Assembly (NCBI RefSeq): GCF_001680005.1
Contig: NC_033560.1
Coordinates: forward strand, 1,119,501-1,183,500
DNA from: Plasmodium coatneyi
Lineage: Eukaryota; Apicomplexa; Aconoidasida; Haemosporida; Plasmodiidae
Direction: 5' to 3'
DNA length: 64,000 nt
How positions within the stretch are numbered: position 1 is the first letter of the stretch; the number at the start of each line of letters is the position of its first letter. Shown one piece after another: positions 34,728-44,683 of this stretch. The notes below the pieces were generated by a model. That model searched no databases. It worked only from the letters and a program-made list of their open reading frames with translations, and was not told where the DNA came from. The translations under genes and the position numbers were made by a program.

Positions 34728-37025
34728 TTAATTAATAAAGGAGACCATTCCGGCGTAGGACACGGAGGAATCGTTCGTGCTTCTCGCTTGGTTCGACTGG
34801 GGAGAAAGGTGTGCATGTAAAGGCATGAACACGTGTGTAGAAGTGTGGGCATGCAAAATGGCCCAGCAGGTATGATGCTAAGACAACTGGTGGAGCGGAC
34901 CTACCTGAGAGTAGTGCATCAGTTTGGTGGACACATTTCCGGGAAAGTCTTGGAGCAGCTGCGGGGGTGGACAATGGGACGAACGGGTTAAGCATCCCTC
35001 CGGTGGCATGTCACTGTACGACCATACAAAGACGCGCCAATCAGCGACCACGCGTAAATGTACCCATTAGGAGGAACACCTACCTGCAGCATCATCTTTA
35101 TCGGATTCGACCCGCATATCGTGTTGTGCGTTTTGTTCAGGTAGTCAATGAATTCTGCAAAGGGCGGAAAAGTGGAACCAAATGAAGAGGCAAAAAGGAC
35201 AGTGCCCCTTTACAAAACGAAAGCAATGAATAAATTTCGCGCGTCCCAACGCAGACGAACCTGCTATGTTGTGGCGACTGATTATGTTGGCGGCGTCTTT
35301 GTCCATATTCTACAATAGGTCAATGAAAAAGGGAAAAGGTACACAGATTAGTTCAGTTCCCACATTTACATTCACACGACATGCGAGGGCGAATATACTT
35401 TTGCGCGTTTTCAGGCTGAGTACCTCCACCTGCTTGAAGATGTGCGTGTCGTTGTACTTTTGCAAAATGTTAGTGAAGCTGAATCTGGTCGAAGGGGGGG
35501 GAGCAATTACAACGGAGTGAACACCGAAAAGGGCGAAGACAGGGGGGTTCCAAGCAGTAGCGAAGGTGAAGCTCTCCTCATGAAAAGCACTCTCTCCGAA
35601 ACGATGAATAACCTTCGCCCGTAGTGACAAAAGTCAGACGAAAAGAGAAACAGGTTTCCCTCGTCTTGGAAGTATTTTTTTATCGGTTTGCCTGCAGTGA
35701 AAAAAAAAAGAAACATCAGCATTAGTATTAGCATTACCATGTGCGTGCTCCTTTATAGGTGGGTAGGACGTCCAGTCAGGTGCCTATTTGTGCACATCGC
35801 CCTTCCGTGTCGTACAAAAGCGGTTTATTTTTTGGATATCATTTCCGATGCAGCCGACATAGATGGGGATTATTTTTATGTCCTTTCTGCGGGTGGGGGG
35901 AATGCAAAGGGGTGAGTGGGTGCTTGTCTTCACTTTTTCTGTTCCACATTTTTACATTTATTTATTATTTTTTTATTTATTATTTTTTTTTTTTCCGTTT
36001 GGCCATGCCGAAGAGGTTACTCCTTAATTATGTATTTGATCAGCGGCAACTGCATTTCTATGGAGTGCTCTTCCTCGTCGTCCTCGTCTCCGATGAAGTC
36101 GAACAGGTGCTCTCCGTCGTTCTGCATGATATCCGAAATGACTACAGTGGGGGGGACGGTAAACATGTGGCAATGAGCGCAGAGAAACGAATTTCCAAAC
36201 GCATGACCGAACAGATGATCAACGTGCATGTGACGGGATTACCTTCCTTGTTTATTTGCAGGAAGCCGAATGGAGTTTCGTACTTGTCCACTTGGGGGAA
36301 AAGACACCCTTTGTTGTAAATGTGGTGGTTGGGGCCAAGAATGAAGATATTCTTCCTGCGGGGAGATGGGAAGGAGGAGACGTGTTACCTGTAACATGTG
36401 TGCCACTCAGTAAAATGGCAACGTTAAGAAAACGCAAAAAAGAGGCACTTACACGTTCTCTACGCTGATGCAGGCGTAAACGTGGGAATTCGTTTTCAGC
36501 GCGTAATCATATCCTGCATGCCTGATGGGGGGGATCACGAAAAAAAAAAAAAAAAGGTATAATAAAAATAAAGAAACAGCAAATGCCAAATGGAAAAGTT
36601 GCGCTGATCTGCCTGAATATGCACGCAGTTCGGGCAGACGCAACGGTCACGCAGCCTTACGGGCAGATAGCCGCTTTCACGTTTTGCTTCTCGCAGTTTA
36701 TGCTCTCGAAAAGGGTGTCTATGGATTTCTTCAGTGCGCTGCCTGCGGTGGGGGCGATCGGCATGAATGAACCAACGAACAAACGGACAAACGGACAGAT
36801 GAATGGAGCAGTGATGAAATGATGGAAGTCAATCCGAGTGGGGGAAGAAGGTTCATTTGTGTATGGATTCCCATATGGTGGCATGGCTTCAGGACACCCA
36901 CACACCTCTTAACTGTGCAGCTGATCCAGGCATATGCCCCCCTCACGGAGAGGGACGTGTGAAAAATTACCATTGCTAGAATACCAGGAGCCCGCGTGGT
37001 AGGCCTTCCGATAATTCGTCATCAT
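34728..37025 (-). CDS. MEMO1-like protein, 12 exons
   Basis: Exons in transcript order are 37025-36971, 36742-36661, 36521-36453, 36355-36243, 36141-36021, 35886-35816, 35691-35613, 35484-35424, 35309-35261, 35154-35084, 34958-34905 and 34796-34728. They total 894 nt, giving 297 aa, which to my recollection is also the length of human MEMO1. Landmarks run in order: RKAYHAGSWYS at the start, PHAGYDYALK, IFILGPNHH, EEEHSIEMQLPLIKYIIK, IIPIYVGCI, LFLFSSDFCHYGRRF, THNTICGSNPIKMMLQ, and SSVSYAGMVSF at the end. The family's pocket residues (His of PHAG, His of GPNHH, Asp/His of SSDFCHYG, Cys of TICG) are all present. The fold is related to class III extradiol dioxygenases; MEMO proteins bind metal and are linked to redox and cytoskeletal signalling in animals. 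The role in Plasmodium is not known to me. The exon 6 donor (TTTTGTACGA) is the weakest junction. Confidence 0.93.
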
Positions 37026-37118
37026 TGCAAGGGCAGGCAAACGATAAAGTTACTAATTTTCTGGGGTTCAATTTTTTGGCGATTTTAAAAAATCAACTTT
37101 GGTAGTTTCCCTAAAGGG

Positions 37119-37508
37119 ATGCCACTTCGTGGGAAGATGAAATGCCTCTACACGGAGGTCCACCACGTTATTACTGCTGCTGTTACTGCTACTGTTACTG
37201 CTACTGTTATCCCTATTGAGGCTGCCTTAGGGACCCAATTGGGTGGGGTAAGTGTGACTTTCACTGCGGAGGAGAAACCGGTAGAGGTGAACAATTCGAC
37301 TAATGCGTCGCCTGGGAGTTTATTTAAAAGTGTTATTTTGTCCTGCTTCGTTTTGCTGGTACAGCTTAGTTCCGTTTTGTTATTTTATTTTTTTTTTTTT
37401 CACGTAGAAAGTGCACCGCCTGGGGGGACAGACGAGTCGAACAAGTTGCTCTCCCCTAAATTTGGATACCACAGGTCGCCATTTCGCAGGCGTGGAGAAA
37501 ACATATAG
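37119..37508 (+). CDS. Doubtful small membrane protein ORF
   Basis: The ATG at 37119 starts a 129-aa frame on the strand opposite both neighbours. It begins with a short repeat-coded stretch (AAVTATVTATV) and has a strong hydrophobic segment (SVILSCFVLLVQLSSVLLFY) and a basic tail. The DNA also contains a textbook intron (donor GGGGTAAGTG near 37249, acceptor TTTTCACGTAG near 37407). Splicing it would delete the hydrophobic segment and lead to a different carboxy terminus. It lies only 94 bp from the MEMO1 start codon. It may be a small gene, an antisense transcript, or chance. Confidence 0.3.
   Translation: MPLRGKMKCLYTEVHHVITAAVTATVTATVIPIEAALGTQLGGVSVTFTAEEKPVEVNNSTNASPGSLFKSVILSCFVLLVQLSSVLLFYFFFFHVESAPPGGTDESNKLLSPKFGYHRSPFRRRGENI
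37170..37209. repeat. GCTACTGTTACT-type microsatellite
   Basis: About 40 bases of imperfect 12-bp/3-bp repeat made of ACTGCT and ACTGTT units, lying in the short space upstream of MEMO1. It is likely length-variable. Confidence 0.85.
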
Positions 37509-37983
37509 TGTGGATCAAATGAAGAACCTTTCACCCCGTGAGGATGAATGTTGGTTACGGTAGGCAGGCCATGGCCTCTCATGCATCACAGAACGTGCAA
37601 AGTGCATGAGTAAACGTTGCAAAAGTGGAAGAGCCAACAGAATACACGCTGGCCCCTCCGAACAGAAAAAAGAAACTCCTGCAAAGCACAAAAAAGTGCC
37701 AATTTTAAAAGCACATTATAAAGGGACACGAAACAGGGATGAGAGTTTCTCTTCTTTAAAGTAGGAGGAGGGAACTCCATCTGTGCTGATTCATGTAGGC
37801 ATGTGTTAAGGTGTGCACATGTGTTGTGACGTTCCACGGGCACAATGCTGTGTTCCAAAAATAGCTAGGATGTCCCCCTTTTTTTTTTTAAAGTCCCATT
37901 TAGGCCATTCAAACTGGTTGATCTGAGAATATACACTTATTCGCTTGGAAGCAAAATGCGTTCTTATCCAACCTTCCATTTGG

Positions 37984-40950
37984 TTAATCGTCTGCGGGGG
38001 AGTCAACCTCATCGAGGGGCTCATCCCCCTCCTCCAGGTCATTCACGTCCACCTCGTTTGAATCCACGGCTCCTCCGCTTTGTGGGATTTTCTCTTTCTG
38101 CTCACCACTATTTATCCTGTCCATCTCGTGTAATTCGCTTTTTTCCTCACCTATTTCCCCTAGATATGACTGAGCGTCGTCCCGTTTTTCCGGTCCACCA
38201 GTTGTGTCATCCTCAGGCTGCACTTCTTTATTAGCATCGTCTGATTTTTCCGTTTCGTTCCACATGACACTCTCCAACTGTTCCTTTTCCTTTTGCATTT
38301 CTATACTCGCTTCGCTTATTTCACCGTCGCTCTGCTCTTGCAGCGGGGAGGGGGATTCACTTTCTGGAGGTTCCCTGACCGGTTCGTGCACTTCTGAAGG
38401 GTCATCACCCAATTCGTCCTTCAGATCATCATGGAGGCTGTCACATGCGTCGTCATCGTCAACAGCGTTTTGTGCCTCTCCAGTTGTGCTTTCCTCCAGC
38501 GCATCTTCTACTTCTTCCTGCTGGACACCTTCCACTTCTTCCTCCTGCACATCTGCTTCTTCTTGTGTGTCTTCCACTTCTCCTTGCACACTTTCTACTT
38601 CTTCCTGTGTCTCTTCCACATTTTCTTGCATATCCTCTGCTCCGTCCTGCTCGTCTTCCACTTCCTGTACCGATTCTTCTTCCTGCCCTGCCTGCACCCC
38701 TCTGTATTTTTCCACCACCTCCTCCACTTCACTACGCATGTCCTCGTCCAGCGTGACTCTCCATTTTTTTAAGTCCTTCGTGTAGCTGCTTTCTAGAGGG
38801 GGGTTATCATCCTGTTCGGTTGTTACCTCTGCGGCGTTTTGGGTTACCTCTTCTGTGGTCACCTCTGTTGCATTGTTGGTTGCTTCTTCTGTGGTCACTT
38901 CTGTGGCATGTTCTCCCTCCTTGTTGTCTTCCACTTTGTCCTTAGCGTCATTCATCTCGTCATTCACTTCTTTCGTCACCTCCTCATTCACTTCATTCAC
39001 CCCCTCAGTCACCTCCTCACTGCGACTGAGTTTCTCGGTGACCTGCTTTTCAAGCTTCATAAGTATGTCATTTTCAAACTCTGGGATGAATATTTTTTTT
39101 TTCTTCCTTTTTGCTTTCTGCGAGTCGGTGTGTTTGTTTCCTTGGGTAAAGGTCTTCGATTGGGTTGGAACAGAGAGGTGGTCCTCCTCACACATGTCTT
39201 CTTTCGTCCGTTCCGGCAGTGCCGTGGGGACAACATCCTCATGGGAAATTTCATGTCCATTTCCATCTTCCAGTAACTGTTCTATAAAATGTTTCTCCTC
39301 AATTTGGACGTTATTTACCCAAGTAGTTTCCTCTTCTCTCTTTTCGGGGTACACATCCGTCGTCCGTTTATGGGTGTATGCGCCCTTCTCCGTGACATTC
39401 CTTCTTGAAAAAGTGGCTTTCCCTTTCCCTTCACTTCTGTTGTTTTTCAATACTTTAATGTTTAACGCCCTCTTCAGAATACTGTGCTTGTCAAGATTAT
39501 TCTTCTCCTCATTAAGCAAGTTCCTTTTTTCTTCCTCTAAATTGGAGATTTGTTTTTTTAATTTTGCCAACGTATTGTTTAAACTGCTGATGTAGCTATT
39601 TTTTTCTTTCTTCAATTCGTCCCTCTTTGTGTTTAGGTTGAAAATGCGTCGCTCGAGGTTCTCCTTGGATGCATCATTTTCAATGCTGAGAAGGACATCG
39701 TCTTCCCTCTTCGTGTCTATGTTAAGTTCGTTCATTTTTTTTTTTATTTCGTCCAGCTGGGCGTCTATTCTGCCAGCAGGGAAGGGAAAATGAAAAAATA
39801 TACATCAAGTGGAAGTGACTAATTGTGAATGCGATAAGGATAGTGTTGCTATTTTGGGGTGCCCCTGTGAATGGAAGCATTATACGGACTTTCTCCACTC
39901 TTGTCACCGGTGCAACCCCATCCGGTGGGATGACCTACTTGCAAATATTTTCCTCGTAGAGACGGTTTCCATTCTGTAGCTGGATCAGCCGAGAGCAGAG
40001 TGTCGACTGTTGACTGAGCAAATTCTTGTATTCCTTCTCCAAGGCAATCTTGTTCGGTTTCCTTTTATTTGAATCCAATAGTTTTTCATTTTTCCGTATG
40101 CTGTCTTTTAAAAATTTTATTTCCTTCTTCCTATTTTCTATGTCTAGACAAACTTGCTTGTACTTTTGCTCCAGTGTAGAAATGAACAGAGGATCCGTTG
40201 ACTTTTTCAATTTTTTTTTTAAAATAATGTTATCCTTCTTAGCCGTTTCGATGTGTTTATTTAGGTAGTGCATATTCTTCTCTATCGAGTTGTACGTTTT
40301 TTTCAGTTCCGGCTTGCTCTGGTTGTTCAGGTTGACTTTGTACCCTTCACAGAGGGAAAGGAATTCGTTTACTTTGCTGTTATGTTCGAGAAGGTACTCC
40401 AAGTTAAGGTTTTTCTGCCGTGAGGGGGAGCGCGCACGTAAAAACGACATGTGTATAAAATGCGTAGGGGGGATTCCGCCAATGCGAAGAGAGGCATCTA
40501 CACCTATTCACCGCTCTTGCCTGCACATGCACACGAAGCACCACCACAGCATGAACTCCTTACATTGCTCAGCAGCTGGTCGCTATCCTCCAGTAGCTTA
40601 TACACATTTTTCAACTCGATCGGACAGTACACCTTGTTCTTTATTATCTCATCCCGATTTTTTGTTATTTGGAGGGCTGTGAAATGGGGGGAGGAAAAGG
40701 TGAAGCCGCCACGCGTTTTTGCTTCTCTCCTTGGCGGGTAATGAACAAGTGTCCATTCTTCCCGAAGGATCATACAAAAATGAACATTCTGCCTAGTAGG
40801 TCTTTTTTTTTACAAACAGAATGGGAAAACAAAGAGAAAAAAAAGACGCATTCGCCTCAGCACCGTACTTGTAGAGGATACCTCCTTCTCGTAAGAAAAA
40901 CTATTTTTTGAGGAGTACCTCAAGGACGACTTCCTTTCAGACATATTCAT
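37984..40950 (-). CDS. Acidic coiled-coil protein, unknown function (4 exons)
   Basis: Exons in transcript order are 40950-40869, 40676-40564, 40414-39939 and 39769-37984; the total is 2457 nt, or 818 aa. All phases match, although the first donor (ACAAGTACGG) is less typical. The first ~340 residues are almost continuous coiled coil, with stretches such as LEKEYKNLLSQQSTLCSRLI and ICKIDAQLDEIKKKMNELN. The remainder is strongly acidic and repetitive: EVTTEE units near nt 38820-38910, then many VQEEVED-like units (~38470-38720), ending in an Asp/Glu tail. There is no signal peptide or membrane segment. The coiled-coil part is the conserved-looking region; the acidic part probably diverges fast. 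I cannot name the protein. A cytoskeletal or axonemal scaffold is one possibility, by composition only. Confidence 0.85.
38470..38910 (-). repeat. Acidic repeat tracts in the coiled-coil protein
   Basis: Two degenerate arrays lie side by side: EVTTEEATNNATEVTTEEV-type units (38820-38910) and EEVEDVQEE-type units (38470-38720). The opposite strand reads as long Ser/Cys-rich frames, which are shadows of the repeat. Confidence 0.85.
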
Positions 40951-41983
40951 TTTTACATCCTATTTTAGGGTTAAAAAAGTAGGTCTCTTTTTTTTTATTG
41001 TTCTTGTGCAGTGGTGGCGACGGTTGGGGGTTGACGGGGACATTCATTGGGCAAAAAAGGGAGGCACATAAGAGTGCAAATCTACGCGCATACAAGCACG
41101 TACGTATGAGCACGAACATGCAAATATACGTCTATGCAAATGCACGTCCAGGTCAATCGTTGGCGCCTAATTACGCCTCGAAAAAATAACGCTTAAACGT
41201 TCACCCCTGTGTTGCGTCTTCTTTCTACCCACGCATCAATCACGTGGGCTGTCTAAACGGGAGAAAGGAATGAGTTTTACCCCGACATGCACACTGAATG
41301 GAAAAATACTCACGGGAGTGGAGCGAAATAGAAGTCGCAAAAATGATAACTCATTTTGTGCAGCAGTCAAGGAGAGAGACAATGGAAAAAAAATTTCCTC
41401 ATTTGTATTGACCTTTCCAGTGCATCCTAAAATTAAGCCCTTCAGTTTTTTTTTCTTTTTTTCTCAGACTAAGCTGATTAATCACCTCGTATATGTTTAA
41501 ACTATAGCGATCGAAAGAGCGGGTTAAAAAAAAAAAAATAGACAAATTCGCTTATGTCACCCCTATGCGTATTTTTTTTTTTTTCTTCCACTTGTGTGTA
41601 TTTTATAAAATGTGAAGGGAAAAAAAAAAAAAAAAAAAATGTGAAGCCTTGAATGTGCTCTTAACGCATCCTCCTTTTGGGCATCGATCGAAAAGACTTT
41701 AAATTCCCCCTTTATGTTGTTAATATTTTTTTGAAATTTTTCAAAATAAGTATATATAAGGATACACATAAACGTTTGTATATGCATGCTTGCATATCTT
41801 TTTTTTCGTTCCAAGCCTACTTAACGACAAGGATGTCGATTTAAGCGTGGCAAAAAAAAAAAGTCGTGGCAGATCATTCTATTTCGCCATACCTGATTGT
41901 GTGTGCCCCTCCTACCCACTTGCGAACATGCTAACGGTGTTAAATTTTTTGGGAATCCCCCCTTGTGTATTCCTTCCACTAAA
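40951..41983. other. Divergent intergenic region, 1.0 kb
   Basis: The promoter space for the coiled-coil gene and the chorein-like gene. It contains several A/T runs (40988-40996, 41526-41538, 41572-41584 and 41621-41639). No accepted gene. Confidence 0.6.
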
Positions 41984-44119
41984 ATGATAGACATCATTCT
42001 GAAGATGCTGCTAGGGAAGTACTTTGAACGTATGTCCAAATGGCACCGCAAGTGGGAGAGAGAGCGCAAATATGAATAAAACCAACGGGAATCGCGAGAA
42101 AGAAGGCGAAAAGGAATCAAACAGACGATCGGCTAGATTGAATACACTGGCCCCAAATTGGCCCACCCTATCACTGCACTTCTTCGACTTACACACCTGC
42201 AGCATGCGACAAGAATTTCCTAACCATGAATATGAATGCAGGAATTGAAATAAGAAACATCATAATAAAGAACGACGAAATTAATCACTTTTTAAAGGTT
42301 ATCCCATTTACCGCTACGTTTAATAGCACCGCTTTGGGCGGCTTAATGGGGCATGGTTCTACCGCTGCCGGAAGTACCTGCAAAGAGGTGTCTCTCCCAT
42401 TTTGTAAGGACCCCCTATAGTGAGATTATGCCTCCTTTTCCTTTCACCCAAACCCCATCAAAGAGTAAAAACATAGACGTAGAAATAGTGTACTTAAAAA
42501 TTGAAAGAATCTATATCAGTTTCGTAACTCTGTCAGGCATGCTAACTGTAAAATGAAAATAAGTAAAGGGATTTCTTCGCGTGTTTTTTTGTAACCCCAC
42601 TTGGTTATTCCATTCCTCCTACAAAATAGTGCATGCAAAATGATTATGATTTTTTTTTTTTTTTTTTCCGTCCTTGGAACCGCCCCAATCGACTCGCAGC
42701 TCAAATTGCACGGTGTGGATTTAAGACTGAAGCCACACATACATAGGAACGCCTCCAAGGGAATTAAAAATAAGTTGATGAATCTGTTAAGACGTAATGA
42801 AGGTAAACTAAAAGTGGGAACTCAGCGGCGGGGTCGCTCTCCTGTGCATACCAATCGGAGAAAAAACATTTGCAGTTCCCACTTTTCACTGTATACCCTT
42901 TTCATGAACACTGCAGGGAAAGTGGAACTTCTTTCTCCACTCAAGACGGGGGTAATCGAAAGGGAATAAATGATCAGGCGCAAAATAAAAAGAAGGATCG
43001 ACGTGGTGTAAGACGGCCTGCCCTGAATTACCACCCCGCGTCTCCCATTACATTTCATCACGTTTTATCACTTCACACTCCAACGTTTCCCAGCATGTCA
43101 ATCTCGAAAAAAACCAAGGAACAAACAAAATCCTCTGCTGCTGCTGCGAAAGCTACCAAGATGTGCAGGACAGTCTCTGCTGCTACAACAACGTCAGCAA
43201 AATTAAAACTTATATATGTAAAGATTGCTCTGTTTTGAAGGACCAAGATGATGAGGTACATTTGACATTTATTAAAAAGAAAGTCGCTTTAGAGAAAGCG
43301 CATCGGCATGCTTTCGGTGAAGCAAGCAGAAGTGTCTTCATCACGTCCAACTGTGTCCCCACTGCTGCTACTTCTGCTGTGGGGCCGTTACTATACAAAA
43401 GTGTGATGGGGAGAAACCACACGATGAGTAGTATGCAAGCCGAACCGGCGGACCATGTCTTTGCTAAAGAACTCATGGAGAAGCAAACCTCCAGGGATCG
43501 TTCCCCCTATTGGGGAAATTTAAGTTATATCAACAAAGCCCGCGTGGCGCACAACACAAGTGCAACATACGCACTTAATAGAGTGAACAACCCCCCTCCA
43601 TATTATTCTGCTCAAATGGGAAAAAATGATCAAGTCCACGTGAGTGCTTCAAATGGGACGCAACATCATCGCAGTGCTTGTAAGCAGCATTTGAGGTGTA
43701 ACCATTCGGATGGTAAGCAGCTGCGGCAGGGTGTGCATGAGAACATAGGAATGTATGCTACTAGAGAACTGTTCAATGGCATGAAGAATCACCAGGACAA
43801 GCACCCTCCGCGTGGCAACTTTGACGACTTATGTAACACCCATTCAAAATTAAAGGGAAAAGAAAGTCTGAGCAAATTTCACATATATGACGACAAAATG
43901 GGGGATGACGTTCACCAGAGAAGCAGCAAATTAACTGATTATGCAGGGGTAGATTCTCGGGAGAACGACCCCCGCGGGAGTTACCATAATGGAGGTGTGC
44001 CTTGCAGATGCCATCCACTAAGTAACAAATGCATGAGCATGCTATACTCATACAACGGGACAAGTAGCAACAATTGTATGAGGATAAAAATCGACCACGT
44101 TTTTAACGCAAAATTGTGA
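41984..44119 (+). CDS. Short protein with chorein_N-like start and cysteine cluster (6 exons)
   Basis: Exons are 41984-42029, 42203-42387, 42464-42523, 42700-42802, 42917-42951 and 43094-44119; the total is 1455 nt, or 484 aa. The phases close at every junction, but the donor at 42388 (GTGTCT) and the very small fifth exon are the weaker points. The opening follows the chorein_N pattern of VPS13/ATG2-type lipid-transfer proteins: a short amphipathic helix (IIDIILKMLLGKYF-like), strand NAGIEIRNIIIKNDEI, then HFLKVIPFTATFNSTALGGL, and after an insert the strand VEIVYLKIERIYISF. Exon 6 starts with a cysteine cluster (ILCCCCESY, SLCCYNN, YICKDC) and continues in disordered, His/Asn-rich sequence with scattered cysteines. 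At 484 aa it could bind membranes but not form a long lipid bridge. The family call is an inference. Confidence 0.65.
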
Positions 44120-44683
44120 TCCGTTTTGCGGTCCTAATTAGGAGCATCACCATGTCAACATGTTGATGAAGTTCACTATTGGTACACATCTTTTTTTCCC
44201 CATTCTTTTGCAACTTTTTAAAAAGACAAAAAAGGGGGAAGCACCCCTCGGGATCGCCACAGCAGTGCACCAGAACAGTTTCATTTGCGGAGAGACGCAC
44301 CTTTTTGTCAATCCGGCTACACACACATGTGCTTACGTGTGAGCATATACCCACAGGTTCATCAAAGTGACGAGCATTTCGCACGACGTGGGGTCACTAC
44401 AAATTGGGAACAAGTTGAACAAATGGGTCTACGTGGGGAAACAAGAAATGGAAAACTCTGCTGGGGGAAACACAAAAAAAAAAATTGTCAAAATTGCCTG
44501 CACGTACAGGCGTATGCACACACACATGTACACATTCGGAGAAAAAATAAACAAAAAAAAAATAACGCGTTTGAAAGGATTTCCACTCATGTGCGGGGAA
44601 ATTTCCCACTTTTTTATGAACCGTTCAGGTAAAAGTAGCATAACTTTGGCTAGCTCACCCCTTTTTGGCTACTTTTTTTTTTT
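44120..44683. other. Convergent intergenic region, 0.56 kb
   Basis: This lies between the stops of the chorein-like gene and CRK1. It is AT-rich with one GCTAGC at 44649-44654 and a T run near 44673-44684. Nothing coding. Confidence 0.55.

Larger units (their letters stand above)
37026..37983. other. Gap of 0.96 kb between two same-strand genes, with a possible small plus-strand gene
   Basis: It holds the MEMO1 upstream region and the 3' flank of the coiled-coil gene. The only candidate gene is the short plus-strand frame listed separately. A T run lies near 37388-37399, and the rest is ordinary AT-rich sequence. Confidence 0.55.

Noticed and set aside
38204..38785. Long Ser/Cys-rich plus-strand open frame
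   Set aside because: It is the reverse strand of Glu/Asp repeats in the coiled-coil gene; three overlapping frames are open for the same reason.
42803..42969. Unspliced continuation of the chorein-like exon 4
   Set aside because: It runs into a stop with low-complexity sequence, while splicing at GAAGGTAAAC to 42917 and then 43094 keeps the phase and leads into the long exon 6.
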